54,967 nucleotides of DNA, from positions 1 through 54,967 of the forward strand of contig NZ_LKEU01000028.1 of NCBI RefSeq assembly GCF_001766835.1, given 5' to 3'. Positions 33,946 through 43,911 of the stretch are shown in pieces (the first letter of the stretch is position 1; the number at the start of each line of letters is the position of its first letter). This DNA is from Acetobacterium wieringae (GTDB lineage Bacteria; Bacillota; Clostridia; Eubacteriales; Eubacteriaceae). The position numbers and the translations under genes are program-made. The notes under the pieces were generated by a model that had not been told where the DNA came from, did not search any database, and saw only the letters and a program-made list of their open reading frames with translations.

Positions 33946-35048
33946 TAATTCTCCATTAATTTCTTGATTTCATCATAAATCCGATCTCCGGCATTATTTA
34001 TACTGAGCGCTTTGGTAATTTGACCCATAGTCTGACGTTTTTTTTCGTCATCCAACAGCGTTTCAACCGTTTGAATCAGTAGCGCTCCAGTCAGATCTTT
34101 GTCTTTAATCAGAACCCCGCCGCCCGGATCCGTAATCACCCTGGCATTGAATTCCTGATGGTTTCCGGCGGCCATTGGGTAAGGTACCAGAATTGAAGGT
34201 ACTCCCACCGCTTGAATTTCCGCCACTGACATGGCACCCGAACGGCTGATCACCAGATCCGCCGCCCCTAAAAGACGATGCACCTCATTACTGTAAGCTT
34301 CAACGAAAATATGACCGGATGGGAAAAGCCCCAGGTTTTGAACTTCTTTTTTGATCAACTGGTACTGATCTTTCCCGGTCAAATGATAAATGACCCGATC
34401 CTCCCGATTCTGATATGATGCAATCAGCGATAGCGCACTCTGATTGATGGAGCCAGCACCCTGGCTCCCACCCATAATCAGCACCATTTTTTGAGCATCA
34501 GAAAGGTTTAAGTGCTTTCGCAATTCGCAGCGGTTGATCTGATAATATTCTGCCCGCACCGGGTTTCCGGCCAGAAAGGTGCCTTCTCCGGGAAAGTATT
34601 GTTTTGCCTCATTAAAACTGATGGCAATTCGGTCGACCCGTTTGCCCAGCATCAAATTTGTTTTCCCGGGGTAGGCATTCTGTTCATGAATCATCGTTTT
34701 GATCTTTCGACGACTGGCAATTAAAAGCAGGGGTCCAGCGGTAAAGCCGCCAGTACCAATCACCAGGTCGGGCTGATGTTTGGCAATTATTTTTTTGGCA
34801 TCGCTGAGTCCGTCAAAAATTCCTTTAATCGCTGCCAGAGTTTCCAGGGAAGCTTTTCGTTCAAAGCCCCTGACCCGAATATACTCAATCGGATAGCCAT
34901 ACTGGGGAATTATATTTTTTTCCATCCCAACCAGTGATCCAATAAAAATAATCTCGGCGCCGGGATTTTCTGTTTTTATCTTTTCAGCAATGGCCAGTCC
35001 CGGATAAATATGTCCCCCGGTTCCGCCAGCTGCAATCAGTACTTTCAC
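33945..35048 (-). CDS. murG: UDP-GlcNAc transferase MurG
   Basis: Adds GlcNAc to lipid I to form lipid II, on the inner membrane face; 367 aa. Glycine-rich GGTGGHIYPGLAIA at the N-terminus and VLIMGGSQGAGSIN in the second lobe are the GT28 motifs. ISRSGAMSVAEIQAVGVPSILVP is the donor site. Confidence 0.96.
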   Translation of the reverse strand: MKVLIAAGGTGGHIYPGLAIAEKIKTENPGAEIIFIGSLVGMEKNIIPQYGYPIEYIRVRGFERKASLETLAAIKGIFDGLSDAKKIIAKHQPDLVIGTGGFTAGPLLLIASRRKIKTMIHEQNAYPGKTNLMLGKRVDRIAISFNEAKQYFPGEGTFLAGNPVRAEYYQINRCELRKHLNLSDAQKMVLIMGGSQGAGSINQSALSLIASYQNREDRVIYHLTGKDQYQLIKKEVQNLGLFPSGHIFVEAYSNEVHRLLGAADLVISRSGAMSVAEIQAVGVPSILVPYPMAAGNHQEFNARVITDPGGGVLIKDKDLTGALLIQTVETLLDDEKKRQTMGQITKALSINNAGDRIYDEIKKLMEN

Positions 35049-35051
35049 CGT

Positions 35052-36191
35052 CTACCTCACAATCTTTTTCTTTTTCGCCGCTGGTTTTCTGGTCAGCTCC
35101 AATTTCTTGCCAAGATCAACATTTCTGGAAATATTCAGAATCGGCCCCATCATCCCGAATAGAATAACCATCGAGGACCCACCGGCACTGATAAAAGGCA
35201 GGGCCATCCCGGTTACCGGGATAATGGCTGAAGCCACCCCAATATTAACCAATACCTGAAATGCCAGTAGCAGCATAACACTGCTGGTATACAGATAGGC
35301 GAAGGTGTCCTGAGATTTTTGGGCAATCTGAAAGCCCCGCCAGATGACAAAGGCAAACAGCCCCAAAACCAGCAAACAGCCAATAAAACCGAATTCTTCG
35401 GCGATGTTGGCAAAGATAAAATCATTCTGTAACTCCGGTAAAAACAGATACTTCTGTTTGCCATTACCCAAGCCCCGGCCAAAAATTCCACCCGTCCCAA
35501 TCGCTAACAGCGACTGGGAGATCTGGTAATCATACCCACCTTTGCCCAAAAAAACATTGAAACGATCGAGCCGCCAGGGTTCGGCGATCATTAAACCGAC
35601 CACCGCCAATAATCCAAAGCCCAGATAGGGGTAGAAAAGTTTAAATTTTATCCCGCCAAAATAAAGCACCCCACCGGCGGCCAGAGCAATGGCCATGGCT
35701 GCACTTAGCGATGGTTCAATGGCCGTCAGCCCGCAGATCAGCCCCAGCGGCAGCATGCAATTTAATAAAAATGGCATGTTTTCTTTAATAATACCGGGTT
35801 TTCGGGAAATAATGGTGCTGAAATAAAGTATTACAGCAACCTTGGCTAATTCTGATGGCTGGAAGGTGGTCACTTTAAAATCGATCCACCGCCTGGCATC
35901 ATTTACCTTCAGCCCGATTCCCGGGATTAAAACAATAATCAATAGAAAAACGGAAATCACAATGCCCACCAGATAGTATTTTTTATAAATCCGGTAATCG
36001 ATCCTGCTCATAATCCCCATGACAGTCACACCCAAAATGACAAAAACCAGTTGTTTCAAGAACAGGGCGTAGCCTTTTTCACCACTGATTGTGGATGAGT
36101 ACATGCTGGCACTGAATACCATAATCACCCCAATACCCGCTAATATCATCAAAGCAATCAAAAAGGGGCGATCTATTTTTCCATTCTTCAT
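35052..36191 (-). CDS. ftsW: SEDS glycosyltransferase FtsW
   Basis: Polytopic SEDS family peptidoglycan polymerase of the septum, 379 aa and about ten transmembrane helices. It shows the SEDS signature AEEFGFIGCLLVLGLF near the end and RWIDFKVTTFQPSELAKVA. It likely pairs with the PASTA penicillin-binding protein encoded upstream. GAGGAG precedes the ATG. Confidence 0.94.
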   Translation of the reverse strand: MKNGKIDRPFLIALMILAGIGVIMVFSASMYSSTISGEKGYALFLKQLVFVILGVTVMGIMSRIDYRIYKKYYLVGIVISVFLLIIVLIPGIGLKVNDARRWIDFKVTTFQPSELAKVAVILYFSTIISRKPGIIKENMPFLLNCMLPLGLICGLTAIEPSLSAAMAIALAAGGVLYFGGIKFKLFYPYLGFGLLAVVGLMIAEPWRLDRFNVFLGKGGYDYQISQSLLAIGTGGIFGRGLGNGKQKYLFLPELQNDFIFANIAEEFGFIGCLLVLGLFAFVIWRGFQIAQKSQDTFAYLYTSSVMLLLAFQVLVNIGVASAIIPVTGMALPFISAGGSSMVILFGMMGPILNISRNVDLGKKLELTRKPAAKKKKIVR

Positions 36192-36209
36192 GGTTTACTC
36201 CTCGGTTTC

Positions 36210-37571
36210 TTATTGATTTTCGGTCACCAATCGCTTGAATACCCGACCGCGGATCTCATAATTGTCAAACATATCCCAGCTGGCACAGGCAGGCGATAAC
36301 AAGACGGTATCGCCGGACTCTGCTTGTGCTTTGGCACAGGCAACCGCTTCCTCGTAATTGTCCACCTTGGTGATGGCTAAAACGCCCTTGGCCTTAGCCG
36401 CTTTAATCAGGTCATCGGCAGTCACGCCTAAGACAATCAGCAGTTTAACTCGTTTTGCTACCAGTTCCATCAGCTCAGAATAATCTTCTTTTTTATCATA
36501 GCCTCCGGCCAGCAGAATAATCGGTTCTTTTACCGCATTGAGCGCCGTGATGGTGGCATTGGTGTTGGTCCCTTTAGAATCGTTGATATAGGTCACCCCT
36601 GCAAAACAGCCAACCATTTCCAACCGATGTTCCACGCCTTTAAAGCTTCTCAGCACCTCGACAATAACATCCAACTGAACGTCTGAAAAATAAGCCAGAG
36701 TCAGTGCTGCCAGAGCATTCATGGTGTTGTGGGGCCCGATGATGCCCAGCTCATCTTCCCGACAAACAAAGATCTTTTCCTGGCCGTCATTGATATAGAT
36801 TTCGCCATTTAAACACCAGGCACCATAAGCAACCGTTTTTTGATAACTGAACACTGCTTTTTTAGAAACTGCCTTTTCGCCCAATTGGCAGACTAAGGGG
36901 TCATCGCCATTGAGTACCAGCAGATCTTCACTGGTTTGATTTTCAAAGATTCGTCCCTTGGCATTCACATAGTTCTCCATCGTCAGGTGACGATCCAGAT
37001 GATCAGGGGTCAGATTGAGAATCGCTGCCGCCCGGGGCCTAAAGGTATGAATGGTCTCCAGTTGAAAGCTGCTGATCTCGGTCACAAAGACTTCATCGGC
37101 GGTAGCGCTGTCGACATAGTTGGTAATCGGATCGCCGATATTTCCCACCACATAGGTTCCCCGGCCGGAAGCTTTGAATAGTTCGCCCAGCAGCGTTGTG
37201 GTGGTGGTTTTTCCATTGGTTCCAGTTACCGCAATAAAAGGTGTTCTTGTCAATCGATAGGCCGCTTCAACCTCTCCAGTGACAGGAATACCCTGTTCGT
37301 AGGCCGCTTGAATAATTGGGATGATCAGAGGAACTCCCGGACTGACCACCACTTCATCAATTACCTTTAAAATCTCCAGGCCTGGTTGCATTCCAAAAAT
37401 CGATTCAAAATTGGGGTTTTTTTCATAATCCAGAATCTGGGGAAACTCTTTTAAAACAATTCCTGCTGCCCGGGTGTCCGTTAACACCACTGCTTCACCG
37501 TGTTTTAACAATAATTCGGTGACAGCAACCCCACTCCGTGCGGCTCCGATCACCAGAGTCCTTTTTCTCAT
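36210..37571 (-). CDS. murD: UDP-MurNAc-L-alanine:D-glutamate ligase MurD
   Basis: ATP-dependent cytosolic ligase, 453 aa. It has GAARSGVAVTELLLK, the ATP motif VTGTNGKTTTTTLLGEL, ILNLTPDHLDRH, and the C-terminal YINDSKGTN. Start 37571 has AGGAG eight bases upstream; a frame to 37634 runs over the mraY 3' end and adds a non-homologous leader. Confidence 0.96.
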   Translation of the reverse strand: MRKRTLVIGAARSGVAVTELLLKHGEAVVLTDTRAAGIVLKEFPQILDYEKNPNFESIFGMQPGLEILKVIDEVVVSPGVPLIIPIIQAAYEQGIPVTGEVEAAYRLTRTPFIAVTGTNGKTTTTTLLGELFKASGRGTYVVGNIGDPITNYVDSATADEVFVTEISSFQLETIHTFRPRAAAILNLTPDHLDRHLTMENYVNAKGRIFENQTSEDLLVLNGDDPLVCQLGEKAVSKKAVFSYQKTVAYGAWCLNGEIYINDGQEKIFVCREDELGIIGPHNTMNALAALTLAYFSDVQLDVIVEVLRSFKGVEHRLEMVGCFAGVTYINDSKGTNTNATITALNAVKEPIILLAGGYDKKEDYSELMELVAKRVKLLIVLGVTADDLIKAAKAKGVLAITKVDNYEEAVACAKAQAESGDTVLLSPACASWDMFDNYEIRGRVFKRLVTENQ

Positions 37572-37582
37572 AATGCGTTCTC

Positions 37583-38557
37583 CTATCCTAAACAAATAAA
37601 TGCAATGGTTACAAAAATAGCGGTGGCGACCCAAAAAACGGTGACAACCCGGGTTTCGCTCCAGCCTGACAATTCAAAATGATGATGAATCGGAGCCATC
37701 TTAAAAAATCGCTTTCCCCCGGTGGATTTAAAATAGCCCACCTGAATGACAACCGATAAGGCCTCGATGACAAACAGTGCTCCAGCAATCAGCAAAAAAA
37801 TCTGCAACTGGGTGATAATGGCCATCACCACCACCGCTCCGCCTAATGCCATGGAACCGGTGTCTCCCATAAAAATGTCCGCCGGATTGGAATTATGTCT
37901 TAAAAAGCCCAAACAGCCACCAATGATGGCACCAATAAAAATACTGGTATTGGCCTGGGGCAAAATCAGTGAACCCACAAAAAAGAATATGGCAACAATC
38001 AGGGTAACGCCTGACGCCAATCCGTCCAAACCATCGGTTAAATTAACCGCATTGACAATTGATACCACGGCAAAAAAAGTAAAAGGTACATACCAGATTC
38101 CAAAATCAACAGTCCGATTCAGCAAGGGTATCACCAGTTCCGAACCAATGGCTGGTGAATAATAGGCATAGAGGGCAATGACCAGCGCACCAATACATTG
38201 CAGTGCCATTTTCTGCCAGGCCCGCAGTCCCAGATTATGTTTTTTTGCGACCTTAATATAATCATCAATAAATCCGACACAACCAAAATAGAGCATCACC
38301 AGAATCGGAAAAAAATCCCAGCTTCCAATCAACGCCGATAAAACAATAAACGCCACCAGAACGCCCAATTGAATCACCAGGCCCCCCATGGTTGGCGTCC
38401 CCGATTTTTCCAGATGGCTTTGCGGGCCTTCTTCCCGGATCGCCTGCCCGAATTTCAGGCGTTTAAGCATCGGGATAAAGCGGGGTGTCACAAAATAGAC
38501 AACCAAAAAGGAAATCAGTAGACTAATCAACCCTGTTTGCAAACTTGTCATTTCCAT
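37583..38557 (-). CDS. mraY: Phospho-MurNAc-pentapeptide transferase MraY
   Basis: Membrane enzyme forming lipid I, about ten helices in 324 aa. The motifs are FIDDYIKV, NLTDGLDGLASG and FMGDTGSMALGGA with catalytic aspartates, and the PIHHHFELSGW metal motif. It overlaps the murF stop. Confidence 0.96.
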   Translation of the reverse strand: MEMTSLQTGLISLLISFLVVYFVTPRFIPMLKRLKFGQAIREEGPQSHLEKSGTPTMGGLVIQLGVLVAFIVLSALIGSWDFFPILVMLYFGCVGFIDDYIKVAKKHNLGLRAWQKMALQCIGALVIALYAYYSPAIGSELVIPLLNRTVDFGIWYVPFTFFAVVSIVNAVNLTDGLDGLASGVTLIVAIFFFVGSLILPQANTSIFIGAIIGGCLGFLRHNSNPADIFMGDTGSMALGGAVVVMAIITQLQIFLLIAGALFVIEALSVVIQVGYFKSTGGKRFFKMAPIHHHFELSGWSETRVVTVFWVATAIFVTIAFICLG

Positions 38558-39930
38558 TCTTTTCCACCTTCCTTGATAAAATCAATCACCCGTTCCAATC
38601 GCATACCCCGGGATGCTTTGATCAGAATAATATCGCCCGGCTCAATAAGCTCTTTTAAACAGGCCCCGGCCGCCAGTGCATCGGCAACCTGATAGACGCT
38701 TCCGGCATGATCATAACCCTGACAAATCGCCTGTCCCAGCTGGCCAACACCAATCAGAAGCTCTGCTTTATCCCTGGCATAGTTTCCTACTTCAACATGG
38801 GCTGCCGGTCCATGTTCGCCCATTTCCAGCATGTCCCCCAGAACGGCAATCTTTCGCTGGTAGTCACTCCCCAGCGCCGCTAAAACATCCAGCGAGGCTT
38901 TCATGGCATCCGGATTGGCATTGTATGAGTCATTTATCACCTTAATTGAGCCCATCGTGAAAATATCCATCCGATTGCCGCTGGGAACAAAAGCGTCCAG
39001 CCCGCTTTGAATTTCTGCTTGAGTCATTCCATAAAAATACCCCAAACCGATCGCTACCAGGCAATTATAAACATTATGTTTGCCAGGGTAGTTAAATGTA
39101 TAGACTTCTTTGCGTTCTTCCCAGGCCACCTGGATTTTCAGGCCCGCTTGAGTTGATGTATAGTGGGTGGCTTTAACAGCATGTTCCCCATCAATACCAA
39201 AGGTTCTAACCTGGTAAGGACGCTTCTCTGTTTTTATTTTCTTCAAAAAATCATCATCACCATTTACATAGGCTACACCATCAGCAGTTAAGGTTTGAAG
39301 AATTTCTTTTTTGGCCAGGAAAATATTATCCTGGGTTCCCAAGCGTTCAATATGGCTCAGACCAACATTGGTGATCACACTGATTGATGGATCCACCAAC
39401 TCGATTGATTTTTTTATATCTCCCAGATGATCCATGCCCATTTCGATCACGGCGATTTGATGATTTGGTCCCAAATTAAATAAGGTCTGGGGAATACCGT
39501 ACTCATTATTGAAGTTTCCTTCTGTTTTTAACGTATTGAACTTTTGCGACAGCACTGCGGCCACCAGGTCTTTGGTGGTTGTCTTGCCACTACTGCCAGT
39601 TATGGCAATCACTGGCAGATTGTAACGATGCCGGTTAAAGCTGGCCAATGCTTTCATCGCCGCCAGGGTGGAGTCCACATAAATGACCGTCATTTTCGCT
39701 GGGAAGGAGCGGTTTCGCTCCTGAGTCAGACAAACCATCGAACCATTTGAAAAGGCCTGACTGATGTAATCATGACCGTTATTGGTTTCCCCGATAATGG
39801 GGATATATAATGCATTATTATTAATTTTACGGCTGTCGATGGCCACATTTGTAATCGACATTGCGGGATTACCCTGGAGCAATCCTCCCCGGGTTATCTG
39901 AAGTATTTCATCAATACTGATACTTTCCAT
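38548..39930 (-). CDS. murF: UDP-MurNAc-tripeptide:D-Ala-D-Ala ligase MurF
   Basis: 460 aa Mur ligase with AITGSSGKTTTKDLVAAVL (ATP loop), VIEMGMDHLGDI, and INDSYNANPDAMKASLD. It completes the UDP-MurNAc-pentapeptide. It starts a second transcriptional segment after the terminator following the penicillin-binding protein gene. Confidence 0.96.
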   Translation of the reverse strand: MESISIDEILQITRGGLLQGNPAMSITNVAIDSRKINNNALYIPIIGETNNGHDYISQAFSNGSMVCLTQERNRSFPAKMTVIYVDSTLAAMKALASFNRHRYNLPVIAITGSSGKTTTKDLVAAVLSQKFNTLKTEGNFNNEYGIPQTLFNLGPNHQIAVIEMGMDHLGDIKKSIELVDPSISVITNVGLSHIERLGTQDNIFLAKKEILQTLTADGVAYVNGDDDFLKKIKTEKRPYQVRTFGIDGEHAVKATHYTSTQAGLKIQVAWEERKEVYTFNYPGKHNVYNCLVAIGLGYFYGMTQAEIQSGLDAFVPSGNRMDIFTMGSIKVINDSYNANPDAMKASLDVLAALGSDYQRKIAVLGDMLEMGEHGPAAHVEVGNYARDKAELLIGVGQLGQAICQGYDHAGSVYQVADALAAGACLKELIEPGDIILIKASRGMRLERVIDFIKEGGKEWK

Positions 39931-40023
39931 GGATACTACCTGAACTTTCTTTCGTATTTGAGTCCGTTCATCGGCGTTGTGCCGTCCTTACCAACAAAAC
40001 ACGTTGCCCAAAAAGACCTAGAT

Positions 40024-40029
40024 ATTATA
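40024..40029 (-). promoter_or_regulatory. Candidate -10 element before murF
   Basis: Minus strand TATAAT lies about 95 bases before murF, just past the terminator. The -35 is weak, so this is tentative. Confidence 0.3.
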
Positions 40030-40041
40030 TCAAACTTTAAA

Positions 40042-40078
40042 CATAAAGAAAAGCAAGGATTTCCCCCTCGCTTTTCTT
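40042..40078 (-). terminator. Terminator-like stem after the penicillin-binding protein
   Basis: AAGAAAAGCGAGG pairs with CCTTGCTTTTCTT (13 bp with one G-T, 7-base loop) on the minus strand. Only a short T-run follows, so it may be partial. Confidence 0.55.
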
Positions 40079-40086
40079 TTCATCTT

Positions 40087-42495
40087 TTATGGGGTAAATG
40101 TTACGCTGACGTCACTGCCCTTTTCCACAACCGTTGTTGCAGCTGGTGTCTGACTTGATGCAAAACCATTCCCGGTTATCTTAAGCTTAAGTCCTAATCC
40201 CGTGAGGATTTCATTGGCACTTTGAATCGATAACCCTTTTAAGTCAGGAACAATGACCGTTCCAGCTGCCGTACTGTCATCATTTCCCAAAGCCAGGATC
40301 AATTCACTATTCGGATCGTAAACCGAATTGGTGGGTAAGCTTTGACTGACCACTGTGGAACCGCTGGTGGCTGGATCAACGACATATTTTATTCCCTTTT
40401 CATTAAGAATACTGGCTGCAAAATCAATGTTCTGTCCGACCAGGTCGGGCACCGTGATGGTTCCTTTTTGAATTTCTTCAGTTGCTGCGCCACTGAGGGT
40501 GGTATCTGCCGAGTTATAATTGAGGGCCTGTTTGATCAGACTGATGGCAGTTGGCGCTGCACTGGTGCTTCCATAGGCCCCTGCCGCCGGCTCATCCAAT
40601 ACGACGTACACCGAATACTTGGGATCTTCCACCGGGGAAAAGCAATAAAAGGAAGTAACATACTTGGAACTGGAATACTCACCATCGATAAACTTTTCAG
40701 CCGTCCCGGTTTTCCCGCCAATGCTGTAACCTTCTGAGAGTGCAGTCATATCGGCATCATAACCCACCACCTTGCGCATGATTTCTCTGGTGGCAGCCGA
40801 TGTTTCTTTTGAAATAATCTGTTTCGGGGACTCACTTGCCTGTCCCTTGGTTTCACTGGAAATAATGGTCGGTTTGACATAATAGCCATTATTGACAACA
40901 CAGTTCAAGGCACTGACGATTTGAATTGGCGTTACTGCCAAACCCTGCCCAAATGAAAAGGTCGCATAATCGACTTCGTTGACACCACCATTTGCGGTGG
41001 ACAAACGATTGACAATCCCGGCTTCCTCACCATCCAACTCAATACCAGTGGTTTCACCCAGTCCAAAATTATAGACATACTGATAGAAAACATCGGGGTT
41101 CAATTTTTCAATAATCTGTACCAGTCCGGGATTACAGGAATGGGCAATGGCATCCGATACGGTAACACTGCCATGGGGCCCAGTCGCGCAGTTGATTACA
41201 GCATCACCAATTTGAATCGATCCCCCACAATAAACCACCGTATCTGGGGTAACTACCCCTTCTTCCAGAGCAGCCGCCCCGGTCAGGGCTTTAAAGGTCG
41301 AACCGGGTTCGTAGATAAAACTGACGGCCTGATTTTTATACATCTCAGCCAGTTTTTCCTGCTCGGTTTTGCCCGTCAAATCCGCTGCATGGGTAGCTGC
41401 AAAATTGGCATCCAGGGTAAACGGATCGTTAAGGTTATAATCCGGAGTGGTGGCCATGGCCACCACTTCACCGGTTTTTGTTTCCATCACGATCGCCGTT
41501 ACACTCTTTGTTTTCCAGGTTGCTGCCGCTTCTTCCACCGCCTTTTCAGCCATCAGCTGAATATTACTGTCGATGGTTAAGACAATATCTTCCCCCTGAA
41601 CCGGTTCTTTTAATATTTTGGTTTGGGATGGAATCTGGTTGCCATCAGCATCTTTCTGAAAATAAACAACCCCGTCTTCACCACTTAAGACATCTTCATA
41701 AGTTGCTTCGACACCATAGAGTCCACTATAATCGGTACCGGTAAAACCGAGAATATAGGAGGCGAAGTTCCCGTTGGTATAATACCGCCGGTAATCATCC
41801 AGCAGTTCAATGCCATTGTAACTCTCGATTTCGCCATCTTCATCCTTAATCGCTTCCGATTCTTTGATTTCCAGTGCCAGGGCGTTGTCCACCTTCCCTA
41901 AAATCAGCACCGGCTGGTTTTCTTTTCGGGTGGCTTTGTCATAGAGCGTTTCATAATTATAATCCAGATCTTTAGCAATTGCCGATGCTACTGCCTCGGG
42001 ATCTTTTATATTAATCGGTTCAAAATACAAGGTACCATCTTCAACCGTCACCCCGGCAAAGTTATGACTGAGCACAATGACCGCCGCACCCTGGCTGATC
42101 CCAGTTTTTACCTCAACAATATCATTCTCCAGAACGGAGATCTTTTTCTGAATTTCTTCAATCTTCAAGCCCAATTTGCTACTAAGTGTTTTGGCCAGAC
42201 GTTCCGGGTCTTCGACCTCATATGGAATGACGTTAACTGCCGTAGCCGAAGAATCCTTGGCCAGCACATTTTTGTTTCGGTCATAAATGTCGCCCCGGGA
42301 TGCCTTGATTGGCACTTCTTCAACAAGCTGATCAACTTGCCGTTCATATTTTCCGGTTGAGTTTACAATTTGCAGGGAAAATAATTTCCCAATAACAATA
42401 ATTAAGCACAATGAAAGTACAACCATGGCAATCATAATGCGATTCTGCTTGCCGACCGGTCCAATCTCTCGTTGTGCCTTCTTTTTTATATTCAC
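40087..42495 (-). CDS. PASTA-domain class B penicillin-binding protein (FtsI/SpoVD type)
   Basis: Septal transpeptidase, 802 aa. One N-terminal transmembrane helix, a dimerisation domain, then the transpeptidase with SxxK in YEPGSTFKALTG, SxN in AHSCNPGLV and KTG in GGKTGTAEK. Two PASTA repeats end it (TITVPDLVGQNIDFAAS and TVIVPDLKGLSIQSAN). The GTG start at 42495 has GGAG seven bases upstream; an ATG at 42510 lacks one. It lies in the dcw cluster with ftsL and ftsW, its likely partners. Confidence 0.93.
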   Translation of the reverse strand: MNIKKKAQREIGPVGKQNRIMIAMVVLSLCLIIVIGKLFSLQIVNSTGKYERQVDQLVEEVPIKASRGDIYDRNKNVLAKDSSATAVNVIPYEVEDPERLAKTLSSKLGLKIEEIQKKISVLENDIVEVKTGISQGAAVIVLSHNFAGVTVEDGTLYFEPINIKDPEAVASAIAKDLDYNYETLYDKATRKENQPVLILGKVDNALALEIKESEAIKDEDGEIESYNGIELLDDYRRYYTNGNFASYILGFTGTDYSGLYGVEATYEDVLSGEDGVVYFQKDADGNQIPSQTKILKEPVQGEDIVLTIDSNIQLMAEKAVEEAAATWKTKSVTAIVMETKTGEVVAMATTPDYNLNDPFTLDANFAATHAADLTGKTEQEKLAEMYKNQAVSFIYEPGSTFKALTGAAALEEGVVTPDTVVYCGGSIQIGDAVINCATGPHGSVTVSDAIAHSCNPGLVQIIEKLNPDVFYQYVYNFGLGETTGIELDGEEAGIVNRLSTANGGVNEVDYATFSFGQGLAVTPIQIVSALNCVVNNGYYVKPTIISSETKGQASESPKQIISKETSAATREIMRKVVGYDADMTALSEGYSIGGKTGTAEKFIDGEYSSSKYVTSFYCFSPVEDPKYSVYVVLDEPAAGAYGSTSAAPTAISLIKQALNYNSADTTLSGAATEEIQKGTITVPDLVGQNIDFAASILNEKGIKYVVDPATSGSTVVSQSLPTNSVYDPNSELILALGNDDSTAAGTVIVPDLKGLSIQSANEILTGLGLKLKITGNGFASSQTPAATTVVEKGSDVSVTFTP

Positions 42496-42555
42496 ATTTT
42501 TTCTCCACATTTTTATTTAGCTAAGCTTACCTGATTCAGCTTAAATAAACCCTAA

Positions 42556-42939
42556 CTAAAACAAATTTTCAAACCAGCTTCTGACAATTTGTGAGTCTGT
42601 CATCAGTGATTCGTCTGCTTTTTCAGTTACCAGCTCCCGCCGGTATTGCTCCTGAACCGGCTCAGTCATCCCATAACCTCTGGCCTGGGCCTCAATCGAT
42701 TGAAGGTTCATGTTGGTGACCAGCTGACCTTCTTTGCTGTCATTAACCTGTACGGCATCCTCCAGTGTTTTCTGAAGCTCCCGGATCTCCGTGTTTTTTT
42801 CGGTTATGACGGCATGTTGAAACAAGATGCCGATCATCGCCACAAACGCTAACAGGCCAATGATCATCACATATGAACTTGTGGTCATCCGCTTCCTGTT
42901 TTGTTTCGGCATTTTAACTCTTTTTTGCGTAGTTGCCAT
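42556..42939 (-). CDS. ftsL: FtsL-like divisome protein
   Basis: 127-residue bitopic protein. A basic N-terminus precedes one transmembrane helix (about 22-44), then a coiled-coil (EKNTEIRELQKTLEDAVQ) and a conserved short ARGYGMTEPVQ. Position between rsmH and the penicillin-binding protein identifies it as FtsL. The sequence itself is weakly conserved, as usual for FtsL. Confidence 0.82.
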   Translation of the reverse strand: MATTQKRVKMPKQNRKRMTTSSYVMIIGLLAFVAMIGILFQHAVITEKNTEIRELQKTLEDAVQVNDSKEGQLVTNMNLQSIEAQARGYGMTEPVQEQYRRELVTEKADESLMTDSQIVRSWFENLF

Positions 42940-42954
42940 GGAACACTCCTTTGT

Positions 42955-43911
42955 TTAACTTTCTGTTCCCAGCTTTTCGACAATCCGCAGCTTAGCACTA
43001 CGCGAACGTCGGTTTTCTTCCAGCTCATCAGCCCCTGGGACCATTGGTTTTCTGGAAATAAGTTTTACCACCGGCAATTTTCCACAAACACATTGGGGAA
43101 AATCTGCAGGGCAGGTACAGGGGTTGGCTTTATCTTTAAACAGTTGCTTGACTACCCGATCCTCCAGGGAATGAAAGGTGATCACGCACATTCTGCCGCC
43201 TGGTTTGAGGGCTTCCAGCCCCTGGTTCAAGGCATCTTCCAATATCTTTAGTTCCCCATTGACTTCCAGTCGAATAGCTTGGAAGGTTTTACGTGAGGGA
43301 TGTTTTTCTTTAAAACGTTCCTTGGGCGGATATGCATTTTTAACTATTTCACTTAATTCCAGCGTGGTAGTGATTCGTTTAAGCGTTCTGGCTTTAACGA
43401 TGGATTTTACAATTTGACTGGCAAATTTTTCTTCGCCATAAAGAAATAGTATTTTTTTTAGTTCTCCGGGAGCGTAGTCATTTACCACCATTTCGGCGGT
43501 TAAATCTGCCGACTGGTTCATCCGCATATCCAGCGGACCATCGTTATGATAAGAAAAGCCTCGGGTATCGTCATCCAGTTGAAATGACGAAACCCCGAGG
43601 TCATATAGAATACCGTCGATCCCAAAGAGATGGAGGCCCTTTAGAACCTTGGCTAAACTGGCAAAATTACTTTTTACAAAATGTCGCTGACAGGCAAAGG
43701 CCGCCAAGCGATTCTTCGCATACTCCAAAGCAAAATCATCCTGATCGATGCCAACCAAAATGCCGCTTTCATCGAGTGACTCACAAATCCATTGAGAATG
43801 GCCACCACCACCCAGAGTGCAATCCACATAGATGCCTTTTGGTTTGATGTCCAGACCGTCAATGGATTCCCGCAATAATACAGTGGTATGTGAAAATGTT
43901 TGTGGTTTCAT
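42955..43911 (-). CDS. rsmH: 16S rRNA m4C1402 methyltransferase RsmH
   Basis: 318 aa SAM methyltransferase (MraW). HTTVLLRESIDGL, VDCTLGGGGHSQWI, ILYDLGVSSFQLDD, GFSYHNDGPLDMRMNQ and the late FHSLEDRVVKQLF are the family motifs. It methylates the N4 position of C1402 in 16S rRNA. It starts directly after the mraZ stop. Confidence 0.97.
   Translation of the reverse strand: MKPQTFSHTTVLLRESIDGLDIKPKGIYVDCTLGGGGHSQWICESLDESGILVGIDQDDFALEYAKNRLAAFACQRHFVKSNFASLAKVLKGLHLFGIDGILYDLGVSSFQLDDDTRGFSYHNDGPLDMRMNQSADLTAEMVVNDYAPGELKKILFLYGEEKFASQIVKSIVKARTLKRITTTLELSEIVKNAYPPKERFKEKHPSRKTFQAIRLEVNGELKILEDALNQGLEALKPGGRMCVITFHSLEDRVVKQLFKDKANPCTCPADFPQCVCGKLPVVKLISRKPMVPGADELEENRRSRSAKLRIVEKLGTES

Noticed and set aside
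37746..38162. 138-aa frame opposite mraY
   Set aside because: Antisense shadow of conserved MraY codons.
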